Positions 11,791 through 22,306 of a stretch of DNA of 64,000 nt are shown piece after piece. Source of the stretch: Brasenia schreberi. Its lineage: Eukaryota > Streptophyta > Magnoliopsida > Nymphaeales > Cabombaceae. Each line of letters opens with the position of its first letter. Position 1 is the first letter of the stretch. The notes beneath the pieces were generated by a model. It was not told where the DNA came from. It searched no databases and worked only from the letters and a program-made list of their open reading frames with translations. A program made the translations under genes and the position numbers. The stretch is taken from assembly GCA_036023115.1 (NCBI GenBank), contig JAYKKT010000048.1, forward strand, positions 9,276,501 through 9,340,500. Reading direction: 5' to 3'.

Positions 11791-12567
11791 TGATATGATA
11801 TATAAACTAGACGCTCGCTTCGAATACATACATACATACGCTTCAATCGCAGAAACCCAGTTCATCTACAAGGAACGATTCAAATAGGGACACGACCATT
11901 GATGATAGTTGAACAGGGACTTCGCTCGGGATTCTCTTTGTATGCGTATATTTTGCTTGGATGGGGGTTAGGTAGATCACCTGCAAATACCCAACTGGGT
12001 ATCAAACTCTTAATCAACCATTAGAAACTCCTCATCAATTCTCAATGGCAGCCAGCTACTTCAACTTCTCCAGCTTTTAGGTGGGCCTGAGTGGATCTTG
12101 ACTACAGCCAGTAGTCCTATCTTTGGACCTCATACAGCTAGGTTATCTCACACGAAAGACGATTGCTACGAAAAGGAGAAGCAAAATACGCTTTAGATCA
12201 TCCCAATAAAGCCTGAACCAGAAATGCAGCAGCTGGTGGATCCTAAATAACCACTTCCCAGATCACAAGAAACGCTGATTCTCCATCGCCATTCATGCAG
12301 CGACCGTTAGAGATACACCGTGCAGAAAAAGGAAGGCAGAAGAAAAGAGAAAAGATAACAAAGGGAGAAATAGGAAGACTTACCACAAAAGACCTCATTT
12401 TCCAACTCATTATGCAGCAAGCACATGAACATTAATAGCACCATGAACAAGAAATGATCTGTCCATCTTTTCCCAATTTCCTTTTCTTCCTAAAGAGTCA
12501 CGAATCACCTGGGCAGACTAAACAGATCTTTTCCAGCGAATGGCGATGTCTACTCATGTGATATGGA
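11791..12567. other. Gene-free; 3' flank of the UBA pseudogene
   Basis: No coding exon seen. On the minus strand this would be the 3' UTR and downstream flank of the pseudogene. Confidence 0.4.
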
Positions 12568-13796
12568 CTATTGCTCGGAGATAACACCACCATCCTGCAA
12601 TCCTGAAACCAAAAGGCCACCCACACTGGACCTGACCTTTGAATCACTTATGGCCGAGCTCGAATCATAGGAGAGATTGCATGAACCAAGTGATGTGAAA
12701 CCTTGCTTTGTTTGGCCTGGACGGGATATGCACGAATAAGGTGACACGCTCCTGTTTGTGTAGTCACAATCCACCAGCGAGCGACCTGTACTCCAATCCG
12801 CTGCTGAAGCTGATGAGGAACCGGAAAGGCCCAACTAATTCCACCTGGTGAACAAACCCTGTGAGGTCGGCACAGAGAATGATGCTACAGATGGGTTCCA
12901 CCCAGTTCCAGCAGATAATGGTGGGTCTGCTGCCCCATTGACCCCCCTGGAAATACTTGTCGCCGCACTCCAACTTGCTGCAATTGAATCGACTGGACTC
13001 GGCATAAACGGCTGGTACTGACGATCCTCATGATATTCAGTGCTTCCATTCAACAAAGAGGCACTTGCAGCGACCATGTGCCCAGGAGTACCATTGATTG
13101 CCTTCATTTGCTCAACACCAACAGCACCCTTAGGACTCCAATTGACCGTTGAAGAGTCACCTCCGACGTTGGTTGAAGATTGCTGCTTCGAGTTAACAGA
13201 CTGACGGCGCTGCATAACAATCACAGGCTCTCTGATAGTAATGGCATGTATTGCAGTTTTGCTTTCACTACCGACACAGTCCTCGCATCAGACTGAATGA
13301 CCTTCGATGCCAATGGCGACCCCGGCATGGTCGTTGCAAGGGAGTATGGTGTAGGACTTGAACTCGCACTTGGCCATGACTTCTTGTCTGCCGCAGATGA
13401 TGGTTGAGCTCTTGCCCAGTCTGTCTTCCCTTGGCTTCTGTTTGCAATCGCAAGGTTTCGACTGTTTGGATCAGTTACGGGTCTTGCATAGCTGATATTT
13501 CTTTCATCTCGCTTTTGCTGAATGGAAGGTGCAGTCACAGCCTTGGCAACAGCCTGCAACTTTGAAGCAGGTAAAGGCACAGGAACTGCTTGTTTGCTGC
13601 TGCCACTAGGTGGATCAGACTCGGGTTTAGAAAGGCTTGGTTCCTTCCTCTCGGACCTCAAGGCCTCGGTTGCTTTCTTGAGGTCACCCTCAGCAGCAAC
13701 AATGGCACGTTCAACTTCCTGTTTTGTACTTTTGAACCTAATCTCCAACTCAGCCCTGCGAGTCAGCTCTTCACGTATATCTATCTTTAGGTTTGT
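12568..13796 (-). pseudogene. UBA-domain plant protein, C-terminal part only, frameshifted
   Basis: Read on the minus strand from 13796 the frame begins NLKIDIREEL, followed by EIRFKSTKQEVERAIVAAEG, a segment I recognise from plant UBA/EF-Ts-N-domain proteins just after their UBA domain. Three breaks show it is dead. The frame runs straight into the RTE 5' end at 13797, so the N-terminal half with the UBA domain is missing. A one-base shift near the T4 run 13257-13260 moves the conserved TIREPVIVMQRRQSVN segment to another frame. An in-frame TAG after LFTRWN (about 12835) precedes the rest (LGLSGSSS...ADWSTG...CDYTN) ending at 12568. The missing half is not visible beyond the LINE up to 20 kb. 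Family assignment is from recalled motifs. Confidence 0.65.
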
Positions 13797-13908
13797 GGTT
13801 GTGTTAGGCTTCCGATAGCCACCGTAAAACTTCGTCCGGTTTTATAACATGATTACAAAAATTATGAGCATTGCTTTGGGGCGTCCCCACCTAGTGACGT
13901 GCTGCAAA

Positions 13909-14248
13909 GCCCGAATGCAGTAATAAGTAAGCAAGGGCCATTATATTTTTACCTAAATATAGTGAATCAACTGGAGAGAGGGTTCCCACATCATGAACGG
14001 ATGTGGGTAAAGAAGTTAGTCCTGCTATAATGTCGCCCGAATGCAGTAATAAGTAAGCAATGACTACTACATTTTCACCCAAATATAGTGAATCAACAGC
14101 AGACAGGGTTCCCACATCATGAACGGATGTGGGTAAAGAAGTTAGTCCCGCTATATTGTCGCCTGAATGTAGTGAATAACTTTCAGAGACGGTCTTCGCA
14201 TTTTGATTATGGACGGATGTGGGGGGTAAGGAAGCTAGTCCTAGATAA
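13909..14248 (+). repeat. 126-bp tandem units in the RTE 5' UTR
   Basis: Units start at 13909, 14035 and 14161 with gcc(c/t)gaatg(c/t)agt. The first two are 126 bp; the third is partial and runs into the ORF. Each contains cggatgtgggtaaagaagtt. Copy B has a similar but shorter and more diverged array at about 45555-45750. Repeated 5' monomers are a known LINE promoter arrangement; a promoter role here is inference. Confidence 0.75.
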
Positions 14249-15445
14249 TAAGATTCGTATTGGTTCTTGGAATATCGAAACATTATCTGGTAAGCTAATG
14301 AAGGTGGTAGATACTATGATTCGGAGAAAGATTTATATTTTATGTTTACAAGAGACAAAATGGGTTGGAGAAAAAGCAAAAGAGATAGAGGATACAGGTT
14401 TTAAATTATGGTACTCAGGTAAAGAAAAGGCTCGAAACGGAGTTGGTATTATCATAAATAAAGATTTAAAGAATAGTGTAGTAGAGATACAATGATATGG
14501 TGACCGAATCATAACATTGAAATTAGTATTAGGAGCATAAGTTTTGAATATAATTTATGCTTACGCACCTCAAGTAGGACTAGAAGGTAGTATAAAGACA
14601 ACTTTTTGGGAAGAGTTAGATAAGGTGATTCAAAAGATTCCACAAAGGGAAATGATTTGTTTAGGAAGAGACTTAAATGGACATGTCGGTAAAGAGGCAT
14701 TAGGATATCAAATGATTCATGGAAACTTTGGTTTTGGGGATATAAATGAGGAAGGTGGGGAGATTTTAAATTTTGCTATGGCATTTGATCTCTTTATAGT
14801 CAATACAATCTTCAAAAAACGAGATGAACATTTAATTACTTATAAGAGTGGCTTATCATAAACACAAATTGATTACTTTATTTGTAGAGAAAAAGATAGA
14901 GCGTGTTGTAAAGATTGCCAGGTAATTCCAGGAGAAAGCTTTACCACCCAACATTGACTTTTAGTTATATATTTACAAATTAAAAAATGGACAAAGAAGA
15001 AAAGAGTGCATCGAGCTATTCGGACTAAATGGTGGAACCTCAAAAACGAGAAAGAATATATATTTAAATAGAAAGTCCTTCAAGGAGATGTTTGGAATTA
15101 TGTTGGTATACTCTGTGATATGTGGAACAATATGTTTATACATATTAGGAAAGTGGTGAAAGATGTGTTAGGTGTAGCTAAGGGAGGTGTACCGGCACAA
15201 AAAGAAGCTTGGTGGTGGAGTGAAGTAGTGCAAAATAAAATTAAGGCAAAGTGGGCATGTTACAAATTTCATTATGCTAAGAAAACTAGTGAAACTTTAA
15301 AGGCTTATAAGAAAGCAAAGAAGAAAGCGAAAAAGGGTGTGAGTGAAGCAAAAGCTAAAATTTGGAAGGATTTATATAAAAAAAACTCAACTCAAAAGAG
15401 GGTGAAAGAGATATTTTTAGGATAGCTAGGGCTAAAGATAATAAA

Positions 15446-15533
15446 TATATCATCATTTGCCACTAGAATTTTTTCATCCTCGTCTTTGATCAAAGACGAG
15501 GATGAAAAAATTCTAGTGGCAAATGATGATATA
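15446..15533. repeat. Perfect 88-bp palindrome inside RTE copy A
   Basis: The 44-bp arm 15446-15489 is followed with no spacer by its exact reverse complement 15490-15533; the centre is tctttga|tcaaaga. The right arm matches normal RTE sequence (compare copy B near 44270-44310). The left arm replaces the normal upstream bases, so it is a fold-back copy of the right arm. Confidence 0.95.
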
Positions 15534-17143
15534 AGAAATAGATGAAAAATTTATTTTTATAAGCTTTTTAATGAAAATAAAGATGTTAGTATTAACTTAA
15601 GAGAGTTAGCCAAATCAGAAAAGTATATAAACCACAATTTCTACCAACATATTCAAAAGAATGAAGTCAAAGAGGTTCTTAAACATATGAAGGGTCGTAA
15701 ATCAGTAGGACCAGATAATATTCCTATAGAAGTTTGGAAAATACTAGGAGAAATAGGAATCACTTTGCTCACAAAACTATTTAATGAAATATGAAAAAAC
15801 CAAAAGATGCTTAAGGAATGGAGAGCAAGTACACTTATACCCATATATAAGAACAAGGAAGACATTTAAAATTATGCGAATTATCGAGGTATCAAGTTAA
15901 TGAGCCATACTATGAAATTGTTGGAAAGAATTATCGAATGTAGGTTAAAACAAGTATAAAGTACAACAGAGAACCAATTTGAATTCATGCCAAGCAGATC
16001 TATTGTTGAAGTGATTCACCTTTTGAGACGTCTTATGGAACATTTTAGAGCAAAAAAGAAAGACCTTCACATGATATTTATTGATCTAGAAAAAGCTTAT
16101 GATAGGATACTGAGGGAGGTTCTTTGGAGAACTTTGGAAAAAAGAGGTATCCCATTGACATACAGTAACCTTATAAGAGACATGTATTATGGTGCAAAAA
16201 CATGTGTGAGGACTCATGAAGGAATGAGACTTCTTTGAAGTTAATATTAGATTATATCAAGGATCAACTTTAAGTCCATACTTATTTATAATGGTGATTG
16301 ATGAGTTAACAAAACATATTCAAGATGAAGTACCTTGGTGTATGTTATTTGCAAATGACATTGTATTAGTAGAGGAGTCTAAAGAAAAAGTTAATAAAAA
16401 ATTGGAACTATGGAGAGAAACATTAGAAAGCAAAGGCCTTCGACTTAGTAGAATAATGACAGAATATATGGAATGTAAGTTTGATCATTTGGTTACCTTA
16501 GAGGACATAGAAATTAAAATCGGCACACGTTGCATCCCCCAAAAGGAAAGTTTTAAATACCTAGGGTCAAGAGTGATGGAAGAATTGATGGAGATGTTAC
16601 GCATAGAATTAATACTGGTTGGTTAAAATGGAGAGGAGCATCAGGTATTCTTTGTGATAAGAAGATATCATTAAAGTTAAAAGGTAAATATTATAGAGCA
16701 ACAATTGGGCCTGCCATGTTTTATGGTTCTGAGTGTTGGGCAGTTAATCATCAACATGTACAAAAGATGTCTGTGAGAGAAATGAAGATGTTGAGATGGA
16801 TGAGTGGTCATACAAGAAAAGACCGTATACATAATGAGGTTATTAGAAACAAATTAGGAGTGGCACCAATAGAGTATAAAATGAGAGAATATCGTTTAAG
16901 ATGGTTTGGACATATAAAAAGAAGATCAAAAGAAGAACCTCTAAGAAGGCATAAAAAACTAAATTTGGAAAGTATTAAAAGAGATAGAGGACGACCACAA
17001 AAGTGTACGAAAGAAACAATAAAGAATGATAGCTTATTGTGAGTTAAATGCTAACATGGCACATGATAGGGCTATGTGGAAACAAAGAATCCATGTAGCC
17101 CACCCCGTTTTAGTATGGCAAAAGGCTTAGTTGTTGTTGTTGT

Positions 17144-20100
17144 GAGTGGGGCAAATGTCCCACCTGAGATCAATGTAGATATGCTATTGGTCTCCGGTTC
17201 AACCCACCGTGTCAAGTTCAAACCGGTCAATTGTAGTGGGGACCTAATCGAAATCCCATCTATCGGCTTCCTTGTAAAGTGTTCAATGACAGGATCCCCG
17301 TGGACTTAGCATTTTAGACACAACTCATATCCCTGTACAGAACCAGCGTTGGATGCTTCAAGAATATCAAGTCGAAAATGTAGACCATTGGATGAATATC
17401 TAATGGTTAAGATAAAGAAGGAAATATTTGATGCCACATATTGCATTAATGTATTTAAGGGAAACTTTTAATTTGCAAAATAACATAATAAATTTATGCG
17501 GACAAATCAATTTCGTGTTGTTTCTACCGTTGGATGAAATCTTATTAAATGGTTTAGATATGAAAGTAAGGGCTCTCATGGGCAATACGAGTATAGATAG
17601 GTGGTGGGTTTGGACCTGGATCCACGAAGCCTGTTCAAACTCTTGAAATTGGAACCAGGAGAACTGGGCCTGGAACCCAAACAGAACCTAAGAGCTCCTC
17701 CATTCAATTATGGTCTCACTTTCCAAACCGGAACCAAGGGTCTAGAAGTTCAAAACCATATTCTCGTTCTGGTTCCAAAACTTCACCTTTGATGCATGTC
17801 TTTAAAATGAATGGGAGTTAAACCGGACCTGGAACCATTGTTGATTCAGAACCTGTTCAGTTCCGTCTCTAGGTTTTGGCTGAAAAGGAGCTGGTGATCT
17901 GGAACCTCCAGAACCGGCTTACCCAAAACCAGCCAGATCTATAACCCTGTCATCGGTGAGGCTCCCTTATGAATTATATGGATTTGAGTATGACTGGAGT
18001 TGAACTGAATACAACTTTACCAAACCCAACTCTCTCTCTCTCTCTCTCTCGACACTCATATCCAATAAGTTGAGATCCTTGTTATGCATGGCGAAGGTTC
18101 ATCTTAGGTGCATATCCTAACTTAAATAATAATGACGAAAGTCTAAAAAAAGAAAGAAAACAATAATCAAGTTTGTTCAAATAACCGATCCGATCCAATC
18201 CAAATTGGTGGTTTTTCTATTTTTGTGGGTTGCTTCGGTCCATCTTGCAATCTATTTTGGGTATCGTTTGGATCACGATTTGAAGGTTCAAACCGAGTCA
18301 TTAGATCCAAACATGTGTGTGTATGAGAGAGAGATTAACACATGTTAATGGCCTTGACCTTTAGTCTAGCACAAAGAAAAAATACCAATAACTTGATTTG
18401 GTTAAACCTGTTTTAGATTCTTATGCATGAACATATATTGAATTTATTCTCTTGATCAGATGTAACCCGAACCCAAGATCTTGTTACTGGCTTTGTTCTT
18501 TTAGACAATAAGAACCCTCTTTCAGGTAAAAGCTAGGTGGGAACATGAAACCAAGCCTCAGACACCTACAAGCAAAAGTGAGTCGGTAAACCACGACCAG
18601 GACCGAATCCAGGTGCATCACGCTAAAGCCTAAAACCTTTACTCACACCCTGCCTGCTACGGAGCAACCAAACCACAGGTTCGGGATGGAATCGCCAGAA
18701 ACTTAATATGATCATATAACAACCATTAATTGTACTTACTTGCGCCTCAACTGTGGTTTATTTGACTTATTGATTTTCAAGTTGAGAATCCCACTTTATT
18801 CTATTGAGTTGGTGATTATGTTTAGATGCCTAACTTGTAGGGCTTGTAAAATGAACCGAGCAGTTGTAGTTTGTCCCAGCTTAGCTCGTTCCCTAGCTCG
18901 TTTCTGTTTAGTACGTTTATGAGCTTAGCACAAGCACATTATGTTCAACTCGGTTCGGCTTGTGACATATTGTGAATGACATTGTTTAAGTTCTTGCCTA
19001 GTCCATTACCTCAAGGTAATTGTATTAACGTATTTAAGACAATTGAAGAGCCATTTTGTCTTAATGTTTCTGCCTTGGGTAAACAAGGGGTTCCTTTATC
19101 TAGGCAATTTAGAGGCCATTTGCATGACGAAACTTTTCATGTGGAGTCAATACTTCGGTTCCAGCTGTATGATTGGCGCAAACAAAATGTTCAACGGTGT
19201 GTTTGATACAAAGTTCTAAGAGAACTTGACTTTGAGTTTAGAGAACTTTACTTTGACTTTTGGTGCTCGTAGTTATACTTTTCATTACGTGTTGAACACG
19301 GAACTTATTGCTGATGTGAAATTTGAGGTCAAAAGGTTTGGCATGAAGAAAAGAGCAGGCTACAAGAAATGGATTTAAAGATGTATGAAAACCCAAGCAC
19401 CTCTCTTACAAATCAAACATAAAATCATGATTGTAAGGCCATGTAAGTCTAAACCTTCAATTCTAGCATCAAGAGCCTAGCACCGCAAGTCAAACACACC
19501 CTAAAGAAAATAAAACTGTCCTATGAGATCAAGATTTTCAGACAATGTGGGAAAAGGATCTTACACTCTTTTTTCGGGCTGGCCAGTTACCGAGGTTCTT
19601 TTTCTTCTTCTTCTTCTTTTTTGAGAGAGAAACTCGTGTTTGAGCTTGTTTGAACGTTTTCCTTGTTTTATCGCTAGCTCATGTTCAAAACGAGCAATTG
19701 CCTAGAGCACGTTTCACCGGTAAATGCTCTGTGTAGGCAATGAGTAACCGAGCAATAAAGAATGCTTCATGAAATTACGAAGTTGCCATGAAATGAACAG
19801 TTCATGAACGACTTTTGTTACTTGGGACGAGCTTCACAAGCCAACATATGGTTCAGGTTCACCTCAGTTCAGGTCAGAAACCGAACATGAACTAATTGAA
19901 CCGAGACAATCTACAAGCAGCTCGGCTCATCTACCAGCTGTATTGTCGTGCAGTCCATGAGCTAATTTTATAAAACATATATATATATATATATATAAAC
20001 CTCAAAACCAAACAATGGAAACAAGCCAATTCAAGAACCAGAAAGACACGTATCCATGAAATTATTCTGGGATGAATATAAGAGGAAAACCAATTACAAC

Positions 20101-20348
20101 CGTCTGTAATTAAAACCAGGATATACTGAGAGAGCAGCGATGTACTCTAACAAACAATGCCAGAAAGCAACCCAAACATAAAGTATTTCTAATTCTAGAC
20201 TTTGTCGAAAACCCAGAATCACCATTACAAACAAAATGGAACTAAGCCTGCAAAAAAGAACAAGAAAAAGAAAAAAGAGAGAAGCAAATGTGTAAATGAA
20301 TGAATAGCTCGTAAAAGCGATGGACAGATTCAATGCACAGGCTAACAA
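17144..20348. other. Gene-free repeat-rich stretch
   Basis: GGTTC/GAACC mosaic at about 17640-17950 and 18180-18300, (TC)n at about 18031-18050, (TA)n at about 19978-19997, and GAGCTTG/GTTCAAA-type repeats at about 18830-18980 and 19640-19960. A stretch at about 18530-18680 has a B-box-like word on the minus strand (attcggtcc) and might be an old SINE. No exon is supported. Confidence 0.5.
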
Positions 20349-20519
20349 TCAAACCTTGTTGGCAATGTTGTTGGAAAGCCAGTCCAAGCCCTCATAGAGG
20401 CCCTCGCCTGAAGTGGCACAAGTGCTCTGGATGTACCTGAAATGATGAAAGAAAAGAGGGTCCCCTTCATTTCTTTTCTTACCTAAAGAGACCGCACTTG
20501 GTCAGACCCATGTCACAAG

Positions 20520-20862
20520 GATCAAGGTGCGGGAGACGACAACTAAGCCTTTTCCCACACTATATGGGGTCGGATACATGGATTCTCTGTTCCCATAAAG
20601 CAAGTGTGAATGCACAAGACGCAACAAATTTTGCAGGTGTAGGAAAAGCAGCAAACATAAATGTAAATTGTACATGCTGATAACACAGGTTATTGAAGTA
20701 ATAATCGGACCTATAAGGTGTCCGTGGCACAGCAAGAAACTACCCCAAACAGGGCGGGACTTAACTGCATCCATAGCAGAATAAAGCCCCAGTTGAGGAC
20801 CCCCGGACCCGGGCTGATCCTGCATTGTCCTTCCATAAACAAACCCCACTTCTTGGGCAGCA
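20520..20862 (-). mobile_element. RTE-tailed insertion in the fourth ARF exon
   Basis: On the minus strand, foreign sequence begins right after the codons for NAMNAA and ends in a tail like that of the RTE LINEs (gaatccatgtatccgacccc ... ggcttagttgtcgtc, about 20600-20535). Beyond it ctgaccaagtgcggtctc resembles what should follow in an ARF exon (ITDKLGL). This suggests a retroelement landed inside the exon. The body is not recognised and may be a SINE sharing the RTE tail. Confidence 0.5.
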
Positions 20863-20949
20863 TTCATTGCATTGGGAAGATCTTGTTTGTTGGCAAAAAC
20901 AAGCAGTCAATATGATAATTACAGCTTTGTTTTATACACTAGTATAACC

Positions 20950-21430
20950 CAATGTTGTAAATATTGTATCAGACCCCGTATTGCACGGGGAACCCATACA
21001 CCATACTAAAAAATCATTAAAAATTCTTTTAAAAACAAACTAAATCACATACCAAGAGGCAACGAATTCAATGTCAAAACAAACTAAATCACATGCATAC
21101 ATCGCTCTTGGGCCTCATTTTAAAACTTAAGATAAATTATTATAAATGGATATAGAATAAATATGGGATTTTTAGAGAAAAAAGAGTTGGTCTTTAAGAG
21201 AGGAAGAGATAGGCATCGAAAAACAGCAAGATGTCTTAGAGGGGTTTAAACACACTCAACCTTTTACTTTTTAAAAAAAATGTTTTCTAAATCTTATAGT
21301 GTATACGATACGGGGTGTATCATATGATATGTTGTGATACATGCCTATTGCGATACATATACCTGAATCATAATGGTTCAGGTACCGATATACCCGTATC
21401 ATGTATCATACAATACGATAAATAACATTG
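20950..21430. mobile_element. Non-autonomous hAT, 481 bp, with 8-bp target duplication
   Basis: The left end caatgttgtaaatattgtatc and right end (reverse complement) caatgttatttatcgtatt are imperfect inverted repeats. Flanks are gtataacc (20942-20949) and gtataatc (21431-21438), an 8-bp duplication with one mismatch. The terminal bases match those of the autonomous element 290 bp away, and the interior has several cgatac/gtatc words near the ends. No ORF. Lies in the third coding intron of the ARF1-like gene. Confidence 0.7.
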
Positions 21431-21432
21431 GT

Positions 21433-21436
<4 letters not shown>

Positions 21437-21501
<65 letters not shown>
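21437..21501. repeat. (TC)n(TA)n microsatellite
   Basis: About 20 CT/TC repeats followed by about 12 TA repeats, directly after the right target duplication of the 481-bp element. Confidence 0.9.
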
Positions 21502-21503
<2 letters not shown>

Positions 21504-21728
21504 AAACCATATTTTGCTCACCGTTGATGCTGCTCGCTCGGATAGCTCAACCATTGTTTTTGTTGGCATGAGTGTAGTTTTGAAGGTTGTAAAGGTATTT
21601 GAAAATTAACAAAAGACAATGTTATTACACTCACAATGGTCATGCATGATTAGGCAGTGGCAATGATGGACAAGATCCTATATATATACTTCCAAGTAAC
21701 ATGTGAGTGTACCCACATCAATGTTGTC

Positions 21729-21902
21729 CGTATCGCACCGTATCGTACGATACGGTGCGATACGTATCGTATCGTGGGCCACCACGATACGATACGGGCC
21801 CCCGTATCGCAGGTGCGGGCGTATCGCACCGTATCGTGCGATACGGCCCGTATCGCACGATACGGTGCGTATCGCCCGTATCGTACGATACGGGCGATAC
21901 GC
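21729..21902. repeat. Nested CGTATCG palindromes at the left end of the hAT
   Basis: Two perfect 36-bp palindromes, at 21729-21764 and 21867-21902, flank further hairpins, including cgtatcgtatcgtgg with its complement after a 4-base loop (about 21763-21796). Heptamers CGTATCG/CGATACG make up most of the stretch. The right end (about 25058-25130) has a shorter head-to-tail run of cgata. Confidence 0.9.
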
Positions 21903-22306
21903 CCTGGGACCCTTATAAAGGGTCCCGGGCCGAGGGAAACCCGCGATTTTTCGCGGGTTTCCTCTCTCCTTTTGGGTTCTTCAAGCTCCCTAAGAGTCGG
22001 TTTTCGCCTCCTTGGTGTTCAAAGCTCTAAAATCGTGCCCTACGGTGTCCGTCCAAGCCTCCAAACTCGGATTTAGGTATATTTTTAATGTTTTTTTCCT
22101 TTTTTTCCTTTATATTTATTGTTTTTTGTGTTATTTCGGGTTTTTTTTTTTGAATGACAAAATATGAAGTTATTAAGTGTGTGTATACGATTTTTATTGC
22201 ATTCATGAAGTGGGAGACACTCGATTTGAGTGTTATTTGAAGATTGGGGGATTTATGAAGTGCTTTTATTTTCAGGTTTTTGTTTGAATTAAAGTACTCC
22301 ATTGAG

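Larger units (their letters stand above)
13797..17143 (+). mobile_element. RTE-type LINE, near full length, inactive (copy A)
   Basis: Runs from the 5' motif ggttgtgttaggct, shared with copy B and the deletion derivative at 37558, to a 3' tail ttgttgttgttgt. Order: 5' UTR with tandem units; apurinic endonuclease domain from about 14250 (RIGSWNIETLSGK, LCLQETKW, DLNGHVGKEALG); linker; reverse transcriptase from about 15985 ([25 protein letters not shown]); and the C-terminal stretch with GSECWAVNHQHVQKM. Many stops and shifts interrupt it, and the catalytic box reads LFANDIVL instead of the FADD seen in copy B, so it cannot be active. No target duplication was found. Confidence 0.85.

Noticed and set aside
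21657..22076. Arg/Tyr/Ile-rich frames at the hAT left end
   Set aside because: They translate the CGTATCG repeats in three frames and are not genes.
22280..22306. Upstream start of the hAT transposase
   Set aside because: The codon there is TTG and lies at a likely leader-intron acceptor; the ATG at 22307 is preferred.
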